From contig CAYQDB010000010.1 of the NCBI GenBank assembly GCA_964416195.1, positions 1-64,000 of the forward strand: a stretch of DNA of 64,000 bases, in the 5' to 3' direction. Below the pieces are notes generated by a model. The model was not told the DNA's origin and did not search any database. It saw nothing but the letters and a program-made list of their open reading frames with translations. The first letter of the stretch is position 1; every line of letters begins with the position of its first letter. The DNA comes from CAYQDB01 sp964416195 (GTDB taxonomy: Bacteria; Zixibacteria; MSB-5A5; GN15; FEB-12). Of the stretch, positions 42,991 to 52,963 are shown in pieces. Position numbers and translations under genes: made by a program.

Positions 42991-44214
42991 TTATTTGAAA
43001 TTCAATAGATGTCCCATTTTATCCCGCTTGGTTTCCAGATATGTCTGGTTATACTTACAGGGCTCAATCTCGAGCGCGATCTGCTCCGTTATCTCCAATC
43101 CGTATCCTTTCAGGCCGATTACTTTTTTGGGGTTGTTGGTTAGCAATCGAATGGAGGTCAGGCCCAGATCTACAAGGATCTGTGCTCCGATGCCATAGTC
43201 TCGAAGGTCGGCCTTGAAACCCAGATCGTGGTTGGCCTCCACAGTATCCCGTCCGTGCTCCTGAAGCTCGTACGCCAGGATTTTGTTGGCCAGACCAATC
43301 CCTCTCCCTTCCTGTCGCATGTACAGCACCACTCCCAGGCCCTCTTCTTCAACGCGCTCCATGGCATGGTGAAGCTGATCGCCGCAGTCACACCGCCGCG
43401 AACCGAATACGTCACCCGTAAGGCAACTGGAGTGAACCCTGACCAGCACGTTTTTCTTGTCTGCTACATCTCCCTTGGTCAAGGCAAGGTGATAATGATT
43501 GTCGATATCGGACTCGTATAGGTGGAGTTTGAAATCTCCGTAGATGGTAGGAAAACCAACGGTCGTGACCCTCTTAACCAGCTTTTCATGTTGGCGCCGG
43601 TACTCAATCAAGTCTCGGACCGTAATAAATTTGAGGTTGTATTTCTTAGCCATTTCGTAAAGCTTGGGCACTCTGGCCATCGTGCCGTCCTCGTCCATTA
43701 TTTCGCACAACACGGCGATCGGCGTCAGCCCTGCCAGCCGCGCCAGATCAACCGAAGCCTCAGTATGACCCGCTCGCGAAAGAACACCTCCCTTCACAGC
43801 TCGAATCGGAAAAACATGACCGGGCCGGGCCAAGTCCTCCGGCCTCGTGTTTGGATCCACCAGAGTCTTGATAGTGATGGCCCGATCATAGGCCGAAATT
43901 CCGGTGGTCGTACCATGAACAGCATCAACGGAAACCGTGAAACGAGTTCCATGCTTGGCCGTATTGCGCTCGACCATGGGGTGTAGCTGGAGTTGTTCGA
44001 TCCTCTCCTGAGGCATACAGACACAGATAAGACCGCGCCCGTGAGTCGCGAAGAAGTTCACAGCCTCTGGCATGATCTTCTCAGCAGCCATTATCAAGTC
44101 GCCCTCATTTTCCCGGTCCTCATCATCAGCTACGATGATGAACTTACCAGCCTTGATATCCTCAATGGCCTCAGGTATCGTGCTAAACTTCACGTTGTTG
44201 TTCATTGTCACCAT
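42991..44214 (-). CDS. ribBA: Bifunctional 3,4-dihydroxy-2-butanone 4-phosphate synthase/GTP cyclohydrolase II
   Basis: The 407-residue protein is a fusion. Residues 1-about 205 are RibB ('VADDEDRENEGDLIMAAE', 'HTEASVDLARLAGL'). The remainder is RibA: 'VRVHSSCLTGDVFGSRRCDCGDQL' with three zinc Cys, 'MRQEGRGIGL', 'DLGLTSIRLLTNNPKK'. It makes both early precursors of riboflavin, from ribulose 5-phosphate and from GTP. The first ATG overlaps the ribE stop by a few bases. An ATG three codons later is also possible. Confidence 0.98.
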   Translation of the reverse strand: MVTMNNNVKFSTIPEAIEDIKAGKFIIVADDEDRENEGDLIMAAEKIMPEAVNFFATHGRGLICVCMPQERIEQLQLHPMVERNTAKHGTRFTVSVDAVHGTTTGISAYDRAITIKTLVDPNTRPEDLARPGHVFPIRAVKGGVLSRAGHTEASVDLARLAGLTPIAVLCEIMDEDGTMARVPKLYEMAKKYNLKFITVRDLIEYRRQHEKLVKRVTTVGFPTIYGDFKLHLYESDIDNHYHLALTKGDVADKKNVLVRVHSSCLTGDVFGSRRCDCGDQLHHAMERVEEEGLGVVLYMRQEGRGIGLANKILAYELQEHGRDTVEANHDLGFKADLRDYGIGAQILVDLGLTSIRLLTNNPKKVIGLKGYGLEITEQIALEIEPCKYNQTYLETKRDKMGHLLNFK

Positions 44215-44843
44215 CCACTTTCTATCAGATTCTCTTTCGTAAGAGTGTTGTTGTTTCTGTTTCCTTGTATCTTGAGAACATACTTTCCAATCATATCGAA
44301 TTCAAGGTTCACTTTGTGGCCACTTTGCAGAAGCCCCAGTGTTGTCTCTTTGGCGGTAAACGGAATGAGGTTAACGCTACACCATCCCGTTCGAGTGGCG
44401 TTGACTGTGAGCGAAACGCCATTTATTGTGATTGAGCCCTTGTCGATCACCAGCCTGCTGAACTGCGGATCGAACTTCAGCGCCAATTCCAGCGACTCTT
44501 CGACAGGTCTCACATAGTCGATGACACCGGTGTCATCAACATGACCGCTGACAAAGTGGCCGCCTAATCTACCCCCAACTCTGAGCGCTCTCTCAAGATT
44601 TATCCGGGTACCGACCGTATAGTCGTTGAGAATTGTGCATTTCACTGTTTCCTGGGACGCTTCAACGGCAAATTGTTCCTTATCAACAGAGACAACCGTA
44701 AGGCAGGCTCCATCGCAGGCGACCGATTCACCCAGCGCCAGGTTATTGTCAGTAAGAGTGGAAGTAATAGTAAGTACCCTGTAATTTCCGCGTGTACGCA
44801 GGTCTTTGACAGTACCAATTGCCTCAATCAATCCCGTAAACAC
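44208..44843 (-). CDS. ribE: Riboflavin synthase alpha subunit
   Basis: The 211-residue protein with a GTG start begins MFTGLIEAIGTV, the invariant riboflavin synthase start. It has the duplicated lumazine-binding barrels, each with a 'G.H...GHVD'-type site ('LGGHFVSGHVDDTG') and 'SITINGVSLTVN'. It dismutates two lumazines to riboflavin. The homotrimer contains two barrels per chain. It lies two bases after the ribD stop. Confidence 0.98.
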   Translation of the reverse strand: MFTGLIEAIGTVKDLRTRGNYRVLTITSTLTDNNLALGESVACDGACLTVVSVDKEQFAVEASQETVKCTILNDYTVGTRINLERALRVGGRLGGHFVSGHVDDTGVIDYVRPVEESLELALKFDPQFSRLVIDKGSITINGVSLTVNATRTGWCSVNLIPFTAKETTLGLLQSGHKVNLEFDMIGKYVLKIQGNRNNNTLTKENLIESGW

Positions 44844-44845
44844 AG

Positions 44846-45955
44846 CTACACTCTCTTTCTTGGATAACCGACAAAAACGTTGTCAGTTCCGCTCCTCTGA
44901 AACCAATAGCGATCAAAAGAGATGGCATCAGCCAGCTTACGGGTATGTATCTCTCCAACGGCGCTGACACCGCTTCCCAAAATAAGAGGAGCCATCACGA
45001 TGACGTACTTGTCCACCAGGCCAGCCTTCAGAAAAGATGTAGCAACACCGCCACCGCCTTCAACCAAGAGCGATCGCAATCCAAACTCTCCCGCCTTTGT
45101 GACAAAGTCGTGAAGGTCCAGCAGATCGTCTCGATTGGTACGCACGTTCCAGTAAATGAGGCCCTGCCTTCTCCCTTTTGATGTCCTTGAGAACTGTTGC
45201 AGGGCTCGCGGAGTAGTCGCGACAATCGTTTTATGATCGCTGTTATGATCCAGAAGCCGGCATTGCCGAGGGAACTTCAACGACTGTGACAGGATAATCC
45301 GATACGGATTCTTGCCTTTTACCAACCGTACCGTCAAGGCTGGGTTATCCTTTCGAACCGTCCCCATGCCGACCACAACGGCATCAACCTCGGTCCGGAG
45401 TTGGTGAACCAGCTTGAGTGACTGAGATCCGGAAATCCATCTTGAGTCGCCGGTCACACTGGCAATTCTGCCATCCAGGGTCTGGGCTGTCTTAAGGATA
45501 ACAAACGGCCGCTTGTTCTTATAATAAGCGAAGTAGCTTTCGTTAAGCTGCAGGGCTTGCTTTCTCATTAACCCGCTTTCAACCGTCACGCCGGCTTTTC
45601 TGAGAATCCGCGCCCCTTTTCCATTAACCCTTGGGTCAGGGTCTCTGACGGAAAAAACAACCTTGCTGATACCTGCTTCGATTATGGCTTCAGTGCAAGG
45701 ACCGGTCCGGCCGGTATGGCAACAGGGTTCCAGATTGACATAGAGAGTGGCACCCTTCGCTTTCACGCCGGCCTTCTTGATTGCAACGCGCTCCGCGTGA
45801 TCCTCACCTACCCGTCGATGATACCCCTCGCCGACGACCTTACGCCCTTTAACAATTACTGCTCCCACCATCGGGTTGGGCGAGGTCCATCCTCTCCCCT
45901 TTTCCGCGAGATTCAAAGCTCGACGCATATAAGAGGCATCAGCCGTTTCAGTCAT
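44846..45955 (-). CDS. ribD: Riboflavin biosynthesis deaminase/reductase
   Basis: The protein has about 369 residues from the ATG at 45955. The N-terminal deaminase has zinc ligands HAE ('DHAERVAIKKAG') and PCCHTGRTGPC. The C-terminal reductase holds 'RPFVILKTAQTLDGRIA', 'DAVVVGMGTVRKDNPALTVR' and 'LVEGGGGVATSFL'. It carries out two consecutive steps after GTP cyclohydrolase II. The ATG is the first base triplet after the T-tract of the riboswitch terminator. The open frame continues upstream, but only through the terminator and riboswitch. It is the first gene of the rib operon. Confidence 0.96.
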   Translation of the reverse strand: MTETADASYMRRALNLAEKGRGWTSPNPMVGAVIVKGRKVVGEGYHRRVGEDHAERVAIKKAGVKAKGATLYVNLEPCCHTGRTGPCTEAIIEAGISKVVFSVRDPDPRVNGKGARILRKAGVTVESGLMRKQALQLNESYFAYYKNKRPFVILKTAQTLDGRIASVTGDSRWISGSQSLKLVHQLRTEVDAVVVGMGTVRKDNPALTVRLVKGKNPYRIILSQSLKFPRQCRLLDHNSDHKTIVATTPRALQQFSRTSKGRRQGLIYWNVRTNRDDLLDLHDFVTKAGEFGLRSLLVEGGGGVATSFLKAGLVDKYVIVMAPLILGSGVSAVGEIHTRKLADAISFDRYWFQRSGTDNVFVGYPRKRV

Positions 45956-45982
45956 AAAAAAATCCCGAAACATACTTCGGGG
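45956..45982 (-). terminator. Terminator of the FMN riboswitch
   Basis: The minus strand reads CCCCGAA-GTATG-TTTCGGG followed by ATTTTTTT, a compact rho-independent terminator directly 3' of the FMN aptamer. It ends at the first base before the ribD ATG. The 3' arm (CGGGA) also sits at Shine-Dalgarno distance from that ATG. High FMN should favour this hairpin and stop transcription. Confidence 0.92.
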
Positions 45983-46013
45983 TAGATGCACCCTTGGGCA
46001 CACCAATCTCTAT

Positions 46014-46125
<112 letters not shown>

Positions 46126-46138
46126 ATTTATGAAGGCT

Positions 46139-46166
46139 AATATAATCTATAAAGTAGAAAAGGCAA
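46139..46166 (-). promoter_or_regulatory. promoter of the riboflavin operon
   Basis: On the minus strand, TTGCCT (46161-46166), a 16-base spacer and TATATT (46139-46144). The start site would fall about 7 bases ahead of the riboswitch aptamer, exactly where a riboswitch leader should begin. Confidence 0.65.
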
Positions 46167-46202
46167 AGACTTTTTTTGATTTTAGATTCAGTCGAACTAT
46201 CG

Positions 46203-48335
46203 TCAACACAATGCAAGTTCTTGAATGAGCTCTTTCACCTCTTTCAGGTGAAAGGGCTTAGACAGGATAGCCCTGATCCCTCTCGAGGACACCTCCTGCT
46301 CAGACAACTGAGTCCCCCAGCCAGTGATCATAGCAATTGGTATCTGAGGGTGGGTTTCGTGCACTTCTCCGGCAAGGTCAAGACCGGACATACCAGGCAT
46401 CCCCAGATCAGTAATCAGGATATCAAATGAGTCTTCATTTATAGTCTTCAGAGCGGCATTGGCATCAGGGCAGGCCGTGGCGCTGTAGCCATCCATAGTG
46501 AGCATGTCAGTCAAGATTTCCCTTATCTGGTCATCATCATCAACAACCAGAACCTTGAGCCGACCTGTTCGTTTTGTCCTTGTAGTTATCTCAGAGATAT
46601 CCTGATCCTTGACGGCATGGCTAAAGGCAAGGTTGAAAACCGTTCCGGAACCCTCGTTAGTTCCAAGACTTACCTCTCCCCCCTGACGCGTCACAATGCC
46701 GCGGACCATGGCCAACCCCAGGCCTGCCCCAGGCGTACCTTTGGTGCTGAAGAAGGGGTAAAATATCTTCTGTCTGATTTCTTCAGGAATACCTGGACCC
46801 CGATCCGTAATTGAGATCGTGAAATGCCGATCGTCGACTCTGAGGCTAACGGTTACAGTTGAGTTCGCCGGTGAATGCTCCACGGCATTCTCCACCAGCT
46901 TGTGAATGACTGTCTTAAGCTCAGCCTCACACCCGGAGATGATTGCTTCCTGGGCCGCCAGCTCGGAGACAACAGCGACACCCCTGATCCCGGCCAGTTT
47001 CTTCCAGCCGGCAGCGTCAGTATCAAGGCAGTCCCCTATTACACGGCAGAGGTCCACAGATTGAGCTTCCTCGGCTTTGGCGCCAGTGGCGAATTCCTGA
47101 ATGCGCCTAATGGTGTGAGCCCCGCTCAGCACGAGAGACTCTATCTTGCCCAGGTCTGAAAGTATAGTTTCGTCGCGAATCTTCAGCCTCATCAACTGCA
47201 GACGACCGACCACGCCACCGAAGATATTGTTGAAATCATGGGCGACTCCTGTTGTCATATCTGCAAGCGCAGCGAGAGCCTCAGTATCGGCCATCCGCAT
47301 TGAAGATTTCTCCAGAAGCCGTTTCGTTTTCCTCAACCTTCTCACCATGTAAGCGTCCCTGATCTCCGCCTTGGCAAACATGGCAAAGACCGAAAGCAGA
47401 TTCAGGTCGCTTTGTGAGAACCCGCTTTCACATTCGGTCCATGCCACCAGTGAGCATCGCAGACTCTCGTCCGGGCACATATCCATCGCTACTACTCCAG
47501 TGTATTCGTCGGCATAGTAGCGGCTGAGATCATAGCAGGATTCTCTGCTCGCCGCCTCAGAAGGCGAACTCTCACAAGCTTGCTCTATGCGATGAAGCAC
47601 TGAATTAAGGAAAGCCTCGGAGACAGGTCTATCGCAGAGAACTTCTTGACCGCTAAGCTCCTCTGGCCCAGATGACTCCGAAAACAGGCAAACGCTGGCC
47701 TCAGGCACGATCTGCCGGCAGAAACCGAGGAGTTTTGACATCAACTCGGTAAACGAATATTCCCCAAGTGGCGCCTCAAACACGGCCATCAACTTCGACA
47801 GACGCAGCGAGTAATCAGCAACCAATTGCGCTTCGTCAGTAAGGGTCATGCAATCGATCAGTATTTTCGTCAAGTATCCAAGTAACACCTGCATGTTTGG
47901 ATGACGCGGTTTGTGCGGCTGGTGCCAGCAGGCCACGATCACCGCACGGAGGCGGTCATCTATATAGGTAGGAAACTGATAGATACCCGCAAAGCCATTG
48001 CTTTGAGCAAACTGGCCGGTTGGTCCGAGGTCACTGGGGTGCGTTTCTCCAAGGCCGACAAATGTCTCCTCTACTTTTGCACCTCGGTCAATCTCCTGGA
48101 ACCAGTCCTCTTCCAACAGGTCGAAATCAGCCAGTTTTACGTCCGGTGCACTGTAGAATGACACCGGAATAAGCCCATCGCCGTTTTCCTTTTGGTAGAA
48201 GAGAGCCGTGAAGTCCGCTTCCAACAGCCCGGCGGTGAGCAACGTGACGGTATCAACAACCGAAATAATCCTATCGAGGGCGGAGCTTGTCCTAAGATGA
48301 TAGTATTCTTGTACTTGATCGTGAGCGCTGTACAT
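46203..48335 (-). CDS. Hybrid histidine kinase-receiver protein
   Basis: The protein has about 710 residues from the ATG at 48335 (AAGGA upstream). The frame extends to 48395, overlapping the neighbour. Two GAF-like sensory regions (about 1-340) are followed by a HisKA block 'MTTGVAHDFNNIFGGVVGRLQL' with the phospho-acceptor His. A HATPase domain ('KLVENAVEHSP' N box, 'ITDRGPGIPEEI' G1, 'GAGLGLAMVRGIV' G2) comes next. The C-terminal receiver domain reads 'VLVVDDDDQIREIL' with the phospho-acceptor Asp in 'ILITDLGMPGM' and Lys in 'ILSKPF'. It is the only complete kinase of the three-gene unit. No output domain is present. Confidence 0.93.
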   Translation of the reverse strand: MYSAHDQVQEYYHLRTSSALDRIISVVDTVTLLTAGLLEADFTALFYQKENGDGLIPVSFYSAPDVKLADFDLLEEDWFQEIDRGAKVEETFVGLGETHPSDLGPTGQFAQSNGFAGIYQFPTYIDDRLRAVIVACWHQPHKPRHPNMQVLLGYLTKILIDCMTLTDEAQLVADYSLRLSKLMAVFEAPLGEYSFTELMSKLLGFCRQIVPEASVCLFSESSGPEELSGQEVLCDRPVSEAFLNSVLHRIEQACESSPSEAASRESCYDLSRYYADEYTGVVAMDMCPDESLRCSLVAWTECESGFSQSDLNLLSVFAMFAKAEIRDAYMVRRLRKTKRLLEKSSMRMADTEALAALADMTTGVAHDFNNIFGGVVGRLQLMRLKIRDETILSDLGKIESLVLSGAHTIRRIQEFATGAKAEEAQSVDLCRVIGDCLDTDAAGWKKLAGIRGVAVVSELAAQEAIISGCEAELKTVIHKLVENAVEHSPANSTVTVSLRVDDRHFTISITDRGPGIPEEIRQKIFYPFFSTKGTPGAGLGLAMVRGIVTRQGGEVSLGTNEGSGTVFNLAFSHAVKDQDISEITTRTKRTGRLKVLVVDDDDQIREILTDMLTMDGYSATACPDANAALKTINEDSFDILITDLGMPGMSGLDLAGEVHETHPQIPIAMITGWGTQLSEQEVSSRGIRAILSKPFHLKEVKELIQELALC

Positions 48336-48342
48336 ATTACGT

Positions 48343-50520
48343 TTAGTTCCTTCGTACACCGGAAGTCCTAACAACCCTGTTTCGATCGCCGGCATCGTTC
48401 GCTTTCGTCCGTGACAACCTTATCAGAAAGCTTTCACGTGAGGTTACACCATAGGTCAGGTGCAAACCGTTCAGGCTGACTCTACTGCGCTTGCCATCCT
48501 CGACAACGAAGGCAATATCCTGAAAGGCGAGGTGTATCAGCTCATTGAGTGTTGCGTCACCTATAATATCGCGGTTGAACTCAAGCAGTATTGCCTCATC
48601 AACTTTACCGGATCGAGCAGTTACCTGGAGAACGCCGGATCGCGTCGCTTTTTCCATCAACACTAGTACCAACGGCAAAACCGAGTCAAATAGAACCGAT
48701 AGCGGCCACGAAAAATCATGACCAATATCGGTCTTTGCCTGTACTGTAACGGAGGTGTTACTGGAATCATTGATCTGTCGAGCATAGCCATGAATCATCG
48801 ATGGCAGTCCTGCCAGGAATTTTTGAACCGATACATCAAGGGGAAGGCGTTCTTCGGATACAGAGCAGATATCTCTCAGGCGCTCAACCTGTTCGGCGAT
48901 ATTATCTACAGCCTGGGTGATTCTATGCATTCCCGCTGTTATCCCTTCCGATCGCGCGCCAAGTTCTGCCGAGGATAACGCGTTGCGGAGGATTTCCGAT
49001 TGGCCAAGCGCCACTGATAGCCAACCGCGAATATCGTGGAAGTAACCTTCAGTGAGCTTGCGAATTGTACGAAACCGTTCCTTCAGGATAAGAACATTCT
49101 CGCCAGCTCCGGGCTGATCAATTGCCTGCAATGTGGTTTCCTTACTGTGAGCAAAACCGCTCCACAAACTGATAAATTTGGAGGCATAGGAAAGCAGAGG
49201 CTGCACTGAAAGAAGGTACTCTCCTTCCACCGGTGATCCGACAGCAACCAGACCACGGGCGCCAGCGCCAAATCTAATAGGAAAACACGCTTCAGATTTT
49301 ATATTCTCAAGGAAGTACCACTTAGCCTCCTCCTTACTGAACCCCTGGTCCTGAAGAGTCTGTAGGAAACGCGGGCTGTCCTCACTCAACACCTGCTGCA
49401 CCTTAGCCACAACAGGGCTGTCGTTATGCCTTACCTGCAGCTCTGATCGAGGCCCCCTCACAACTGTCCGTGACGAGCCGGAAGGCAACACTATCGTAAG
49501 ACACGATAGAATCATTTGTTGGTCAAGCAGTCTGAATACCTCTAAGATTATGTCATCAACTGTAGCTGGCAAATCAATCATATTGTCGAGGCGCGAAAAC
49601 AACGAAAGGAATTCTGACGAGGTGCTGAATTGAGAATCATGCAGCATGGATGACAACCGGGCGATTTCTCTGATCCAGGACGCCACCTGCAAGGTGATGT
49701 GGCCGCCGAAAACTACAGCGATGATGTACTCCGTCCTCTCCGAGTGAATCCCAGGATGCACGAATAGGAAATTCGGCGGGGAATCAAGAAATGTGGGGTG
49801 ATCCGGCAGCAAGTCAACAGGCAGAAAAAAACGCTCTTTGCGCATGGACTCAATCCATTCCCGCGCGGTTGCCAGATTCAACTCTCCGGCAAGCTTGTCA
49901 TATAGATGGAGGTTCCCCACAATGAATCGTTGCCTGTAGATGCCATCGCTCTCACTGTAAAGAGCTGCCAAGCTATCTGGCTGCTGTTCCGTCAGTAGAT
50001 CTAGCAACTTCTTGGTAAAAAGCTCAAAACCGTTGTCCCGCTGAAATAGAGTAGAAATGAAACACGAAGCAGTCGCCCCATCCGATTTTTCGGCGCTGTC
50101 TTCAAAAGCCGAGAGACTCTCAATAAGCGCAGTATCGGCGGAAGCGCTAATGTCACATGTCTTTCCTGATGTCTCTACAACGACAGCTCTGATATGCCCG
50201 CGTACCAGAACGGGATACAAATTGTATCCGTTGACTGTATAGCAGTGTTTAGCCACGTGATTGAATAACGGGTCACTACCCTCCACAACCAGCGATTGTC
50301 GGATTGATCTCACCTGCTCCCAAGGAATGTACAACCAGGATTCTTCCATGTGCTCCTGTGGTTGACTGACAACCCAGCGGAAGACCTCCTGAAGGCCTTC
50401 GGATACATACAGCCGTGCCGTCACCGGAAGGCCCAAGCCTTGAAGGCTACCCTGCAGGATCCCTTCTTGCCTTTCGGAAAGCTGTCTCATGACATTTATG
50501 CGCCCCAACTGCTTAACCAC
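48343..50520 (-). CDS. GAF-type sensor protein with degenerate kinase region
   Basis: The 725-residue protein has repeated alpha/beta sensory regions, including one with 'CFPIRFGAGARGLVAVGSP' that looks GAF-like. A HisKA-like helix 'LTEGYFHDIRGWLSVALGQSEILRNAL' retains the His (HDIRG). The region after it has the length of an ATPase domain, but the N box and glycine boxes are missing (compare 'SVLFDSVLPLVLVLMEKATRSGVLQVTARSG'). It therefore may accept but not donate phosphate, or act as a scaffold. It lies between the other two sensor genes, 18 bases after one and overlapping the extended frame of the other. GTG 50520 and ATG 50490 are both possible starts. Confidence 0.75.
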   Translation of the reverse strand: MVKQLGRINVMRQLSERQEGILQGSLQGLGLPVTARLYVSEGLQEVFRWVVSQPQEHMEESWLYIPWEQVRSIRQSLVVEGSDPLFNHVAKHCYTVNGYNLYPVLVRGHIRAVVVETSGKTCDISASADTALIESLSAFEDSAEKSDGATASCFISTLFQRDNGFELFTKKLLDLLTEQQPDSLAALYSESDGIYRQRFIVGNLHLYDKLAGELNLATAREWIESMRKERFFLPVDLLPDHPTFLDSPPNFLFVHPGIHSERTEYIIAVVFGGHITLQVASWIREIARLSSMLHDSQFSTSSEFLSLFSRLDNMIDLPATVDDIILEVFRLLDQQMILSCLTIVLPSGSSRTVVRGPRSELQVRHNDSPVVAKVQQVLSEDSPRFLQTLQDQGFSKEEAKWYFLENIKSEACFPIRFGAGARGLVAVGSPVEGEYLLSVQPLLSYASKFISLWSGFAHSKETTLQAIDQPGAGENVLILKERFRTIRKLTEGYFHDIRGWLSVALGQSEILRNALSSAELGARSEGITAGMHRITQAVDNIAEQVERLRDICSVSEERLPLDVSVQKFLAGLPSMIHGYARQINDSSNTSVTVQAKTDIGHDFSWPLSVLFDSVLPLVLVLMEKATRSGVLQVTARSGKVDEAILLEFNRDIIGDATLNELIHLAFQDIAFVVEDGKRSRVSLNGLHLTYGVTSRESFLIRLSRTKANDAGDRNRVVRTSGVRRN

Positions 50521-50538
50521 GACAGGAGGGGTACACTC

Positions 50539-52593
50539 TCATGGGGAGATTTCCTCAAAGATAAAACCATTTATCTTCTGAGCGGAGCGGTCTATGATAG
50601 AAAGATACCTGTCAAGACCGGTGATCGTGTCCGGTTTATGGGACTTAATCATTTCAACTGATCCCATGATGCTCGATAGCGATGACTTAATGCGGCTCTT
50701 CAGCATGGGATCGTGCAGGACCGTTGAACCAGCAATGTTCCTTTCGAGCCGAGGACGGGTTTTACTCCTCTTGCCGAGCGCTAACTGAATCGCCAGGGAC
50801 AACCCCGACGCCACCGAACCTGCAAACAGAACGTCAGCCGGGCTGTATTGATAACGAGTCCATCGCCGCATCTCGGCCAGGCTGACAACCGCGAGGACCT
50901 GACGGCCCACTGTGATCGGAATCAGTAAGGCTGATTTCAAGTCTGCACTGAACACCTGCCCGGCCTCAGCCTCGGCCATTTTCTTATCCGTGTGTTCCTG
51001 ATTTATCATCATTAGGCGACCCGTCTCCCGGACTAAAGTATGATACGGCATCAACGACAAGATCATGTGGCCGTCGGTCGGCGTTAGCCCCTCAATAGGT
51101 CGCAAGCAGACCAGTGCCCTCGATTTCAGAAAGGCGCCGTCATACTCGTAAGTCGAAATCCTGACCACGGATGTTCTGAGTTCCTTAGACAAGAGAGTCG
51201 CCGCCTGCTGGAACAGGTCTTGAAGATTAACAACACATCCACAGTCGGCAAGGAAAGAGTTAGCCAGAGCCACGCGTCGCTCATGAATGCTGGAGTGATG
51301 ACGATAGATTTCTTCGGAGACAAGGTGGCTTAAAAAGGGAACAGCCACATTAATGAGCTCAATCTCCCGGGCTCTGAAACGATTGGCCTGTCTCGAGGCA
51401 ATAACTACAGCTCCTCCAGTCCTCTGGCCATAACCCAACCGAAAGGCAACCAGAGATTTCATCCCACTGTCGAGAATCATCTTTTCAACCGGTACTGTTG
51501 TCTTGGCTCGCACGTCATTGACCACCACCAACTTGTCGCTGTCAAGAACATGGTTCAAAAAAACACGATGGGATGGATCGTTGACACTTTTCTCGTTAAG
51601 AAGAGCGCCATCTTCACTAACGGAATACCTCTGTGTATTTTTCTTCTCGTAGGTAATAGTGAAAGAAATAAGTTCTGTGTGTAACACTTCTGTAAGCCAT
51701 CTGGAAATTCTTAAGATACTTTCTTTGATAGGTTTTCTGTGATCGACAGCAGTGACCAAAGACTGTAACCAATCGGCCTGCTGCTTCCGGAATGACTCAT
51801 CCAGTTGCCGCTTTTGCAACTCAACTTCGCGGGAAATGATGCCGGCAGCTATTTTTAGATTTATTCTGTCCTCGACATCCAAGACCGATTTCTCGCCCTG
51901 CCATAATAGGAACACGGCAGATATCTTGCGGTTTACGGCTACCGGCATCGTCATGTCAGGTCGCGTGATACTTGCGGGGACTCCTATAACTATGCTGTCC
52001 ATAGGAGAGGAATCGTTTTCAGGTAGGTTGTCGGCGACGTTCTCATCGAACGATATTGTCCGAAGCTCTTGGTCCGTTATTGGCGCCAAACCACACGAGC
52101 ACAGAAATACTGGCTTTTGCTGACCTTGGGAGTAGATGTAAACGGCTCCACTTCGAAGGTCAAAGTGCTCAGCCGCATACTGCAACGTCTTACTCAAAAT
52201 CACCGGCAACCTTCGTTCCACCCCAACGAGTTGCTCAACCCTCTTGATGAAATCTAAACGCCGCCACTTCTCCCGGTCGAATTTCCGGTAATCCCGCGAA
52301 AGCAGAAGCCATCTGGACATACCACTTACCAGCATCGTGAGTCCTGTAATTGTACCAATCCAGAAGATCAGTCGGTAGAAAACAGGATCGGAAAGGAAAG
52401 GAATTGAACAAAAAACGCCAATCTTGCTGTAAAGGCTGGATACCGCCATCAACGTAAGAATGACTAGGCCGGCCGAAATGTAACGGTAGCCTTCCCTGCT
52501 CTCTCCGGAGAGTTGTGTTCGGCATCTGGCGACCAGGACAAGGGCAGAAAGGAAAAAAACAGCCACCACCAGGTCAGCCACCGGTATTTCCAT
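50539..52593 (-). CDS. Membrane sensor protein with GAF-type domains, kinase part absent
   Basis: The 684-residue protein has a strong GGAGG site at the ATG. Three membrane helices (about 5-23, 40-60, 72-92) are followed by several GAF-like regions (about 115-600), with stretches such as 'DLRSGAVYIYSQGQQKPVFLCSCG' and 'ADLKSALLIPITVGRQVLAVVSLAEM'. The C-terminus ends with a short HisKA-like helix pair ('LKSRIKSSLSSIMGSVEMIKSHKP') that lacks the phospho-acceptor His, with no ATPase domain after it. It is the first gene of the signalling unit. The protein probably senses and signals by contact with the downstream proteins. Confidence 0.75.
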   Translation of the reverse strand: MEIPVADLVVAVFFLSALVLVARCRTQLSGESREGYRYISAGLVILTLMAVSSLYSKIGVFCSIPFLSDPVFYRLIFWIGTITGLTMLVSGMSRWLLLSRDYRKFDREKWRRLDFIKRVEQLVGVERRLPVILSKTLQYAAEHFDLRSGAVYIYSQGQQKPVFLCSCGLAPITDQELRTISFDENVADNLPENDSSPMDSIVIGVPASITRPDMTMPVAVNRKISAVFLLWQGEKSVLDVEDRINLKIAAGIISREVELQKRQLDESFRKQQADWLQSLVTAVDHRKPIKESILRISRWLTEVLHTELISFTITYEKKNTQRYSVSEDGALLNEKSVNDPSHRVFLNHVLDSDKLVVVNDVRAKTTVPVEKMILDSGMKSLVAFRLGYGQRTGGAVVIASRQANRFRAREIELINVAVPFLSHLVSEEIYRHHSSIHERRVALANSFLADCGCVVNLQDLFQQAATLLSKELRTSVVRISTYEYDGAFLKSRALVCLRPIEGLTPTDGHMILSLMPYHTLVRETGRLMMINQEHTDKKMAEAEAGQVFSADLKSALLIPITVGRQVLAVVSLAEMRRWTRYQYSPADVLFAGSVASGLSLAIQLALGKRSKTRPRLERNIAGSTVLHDPMLKSRIKSSLSSIMGSVEMIKSHKPDTITGLDRYLSIIDRSAQKINGFIFEEISP

Positions 52594-52963
52594 AGGACCT
52601 CCTGATCGGCTAACTTGTTGTTGTCTTATTAATAGTCGACAGAATCCGTCATCTGCTTAGCCCAGAACAGTGACATGGTAACGGACGAACGATTATTAGC
52701 AGCCTTAGGTTCTCTCCCTATCACCATAATATATAACTTTAGATGATAATGGTTAATGCATTGTTACCTTGCGGCTTACATGGTGTGGGTACTGCTCCGT
52801 CTCTGTACACTATCTCTGACAGAAAACAACAGATAAACAAGTGGTTTCATTACCTATAGCTTGGAGAGAACAAACATCGATTCGATTAATCACCGTAAAC
52901 GCAGCAACAGAGTCAGCAATTCTACCCCGTGTACTTCACGCCGAAGGCGTATCTTCGACTCTC
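52594..52963. other. Intergenic region of 370 bases without a recognised gene
   Basis: Located between the rnhC stop and the sensor operon start, both leftward. It is A/T-rich around 52720-52760 and should hold the sensor operon's promoter, but no clear pair of hexamers stands out. No small gene or structured RNA was recognised. Confidence 0.5.
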
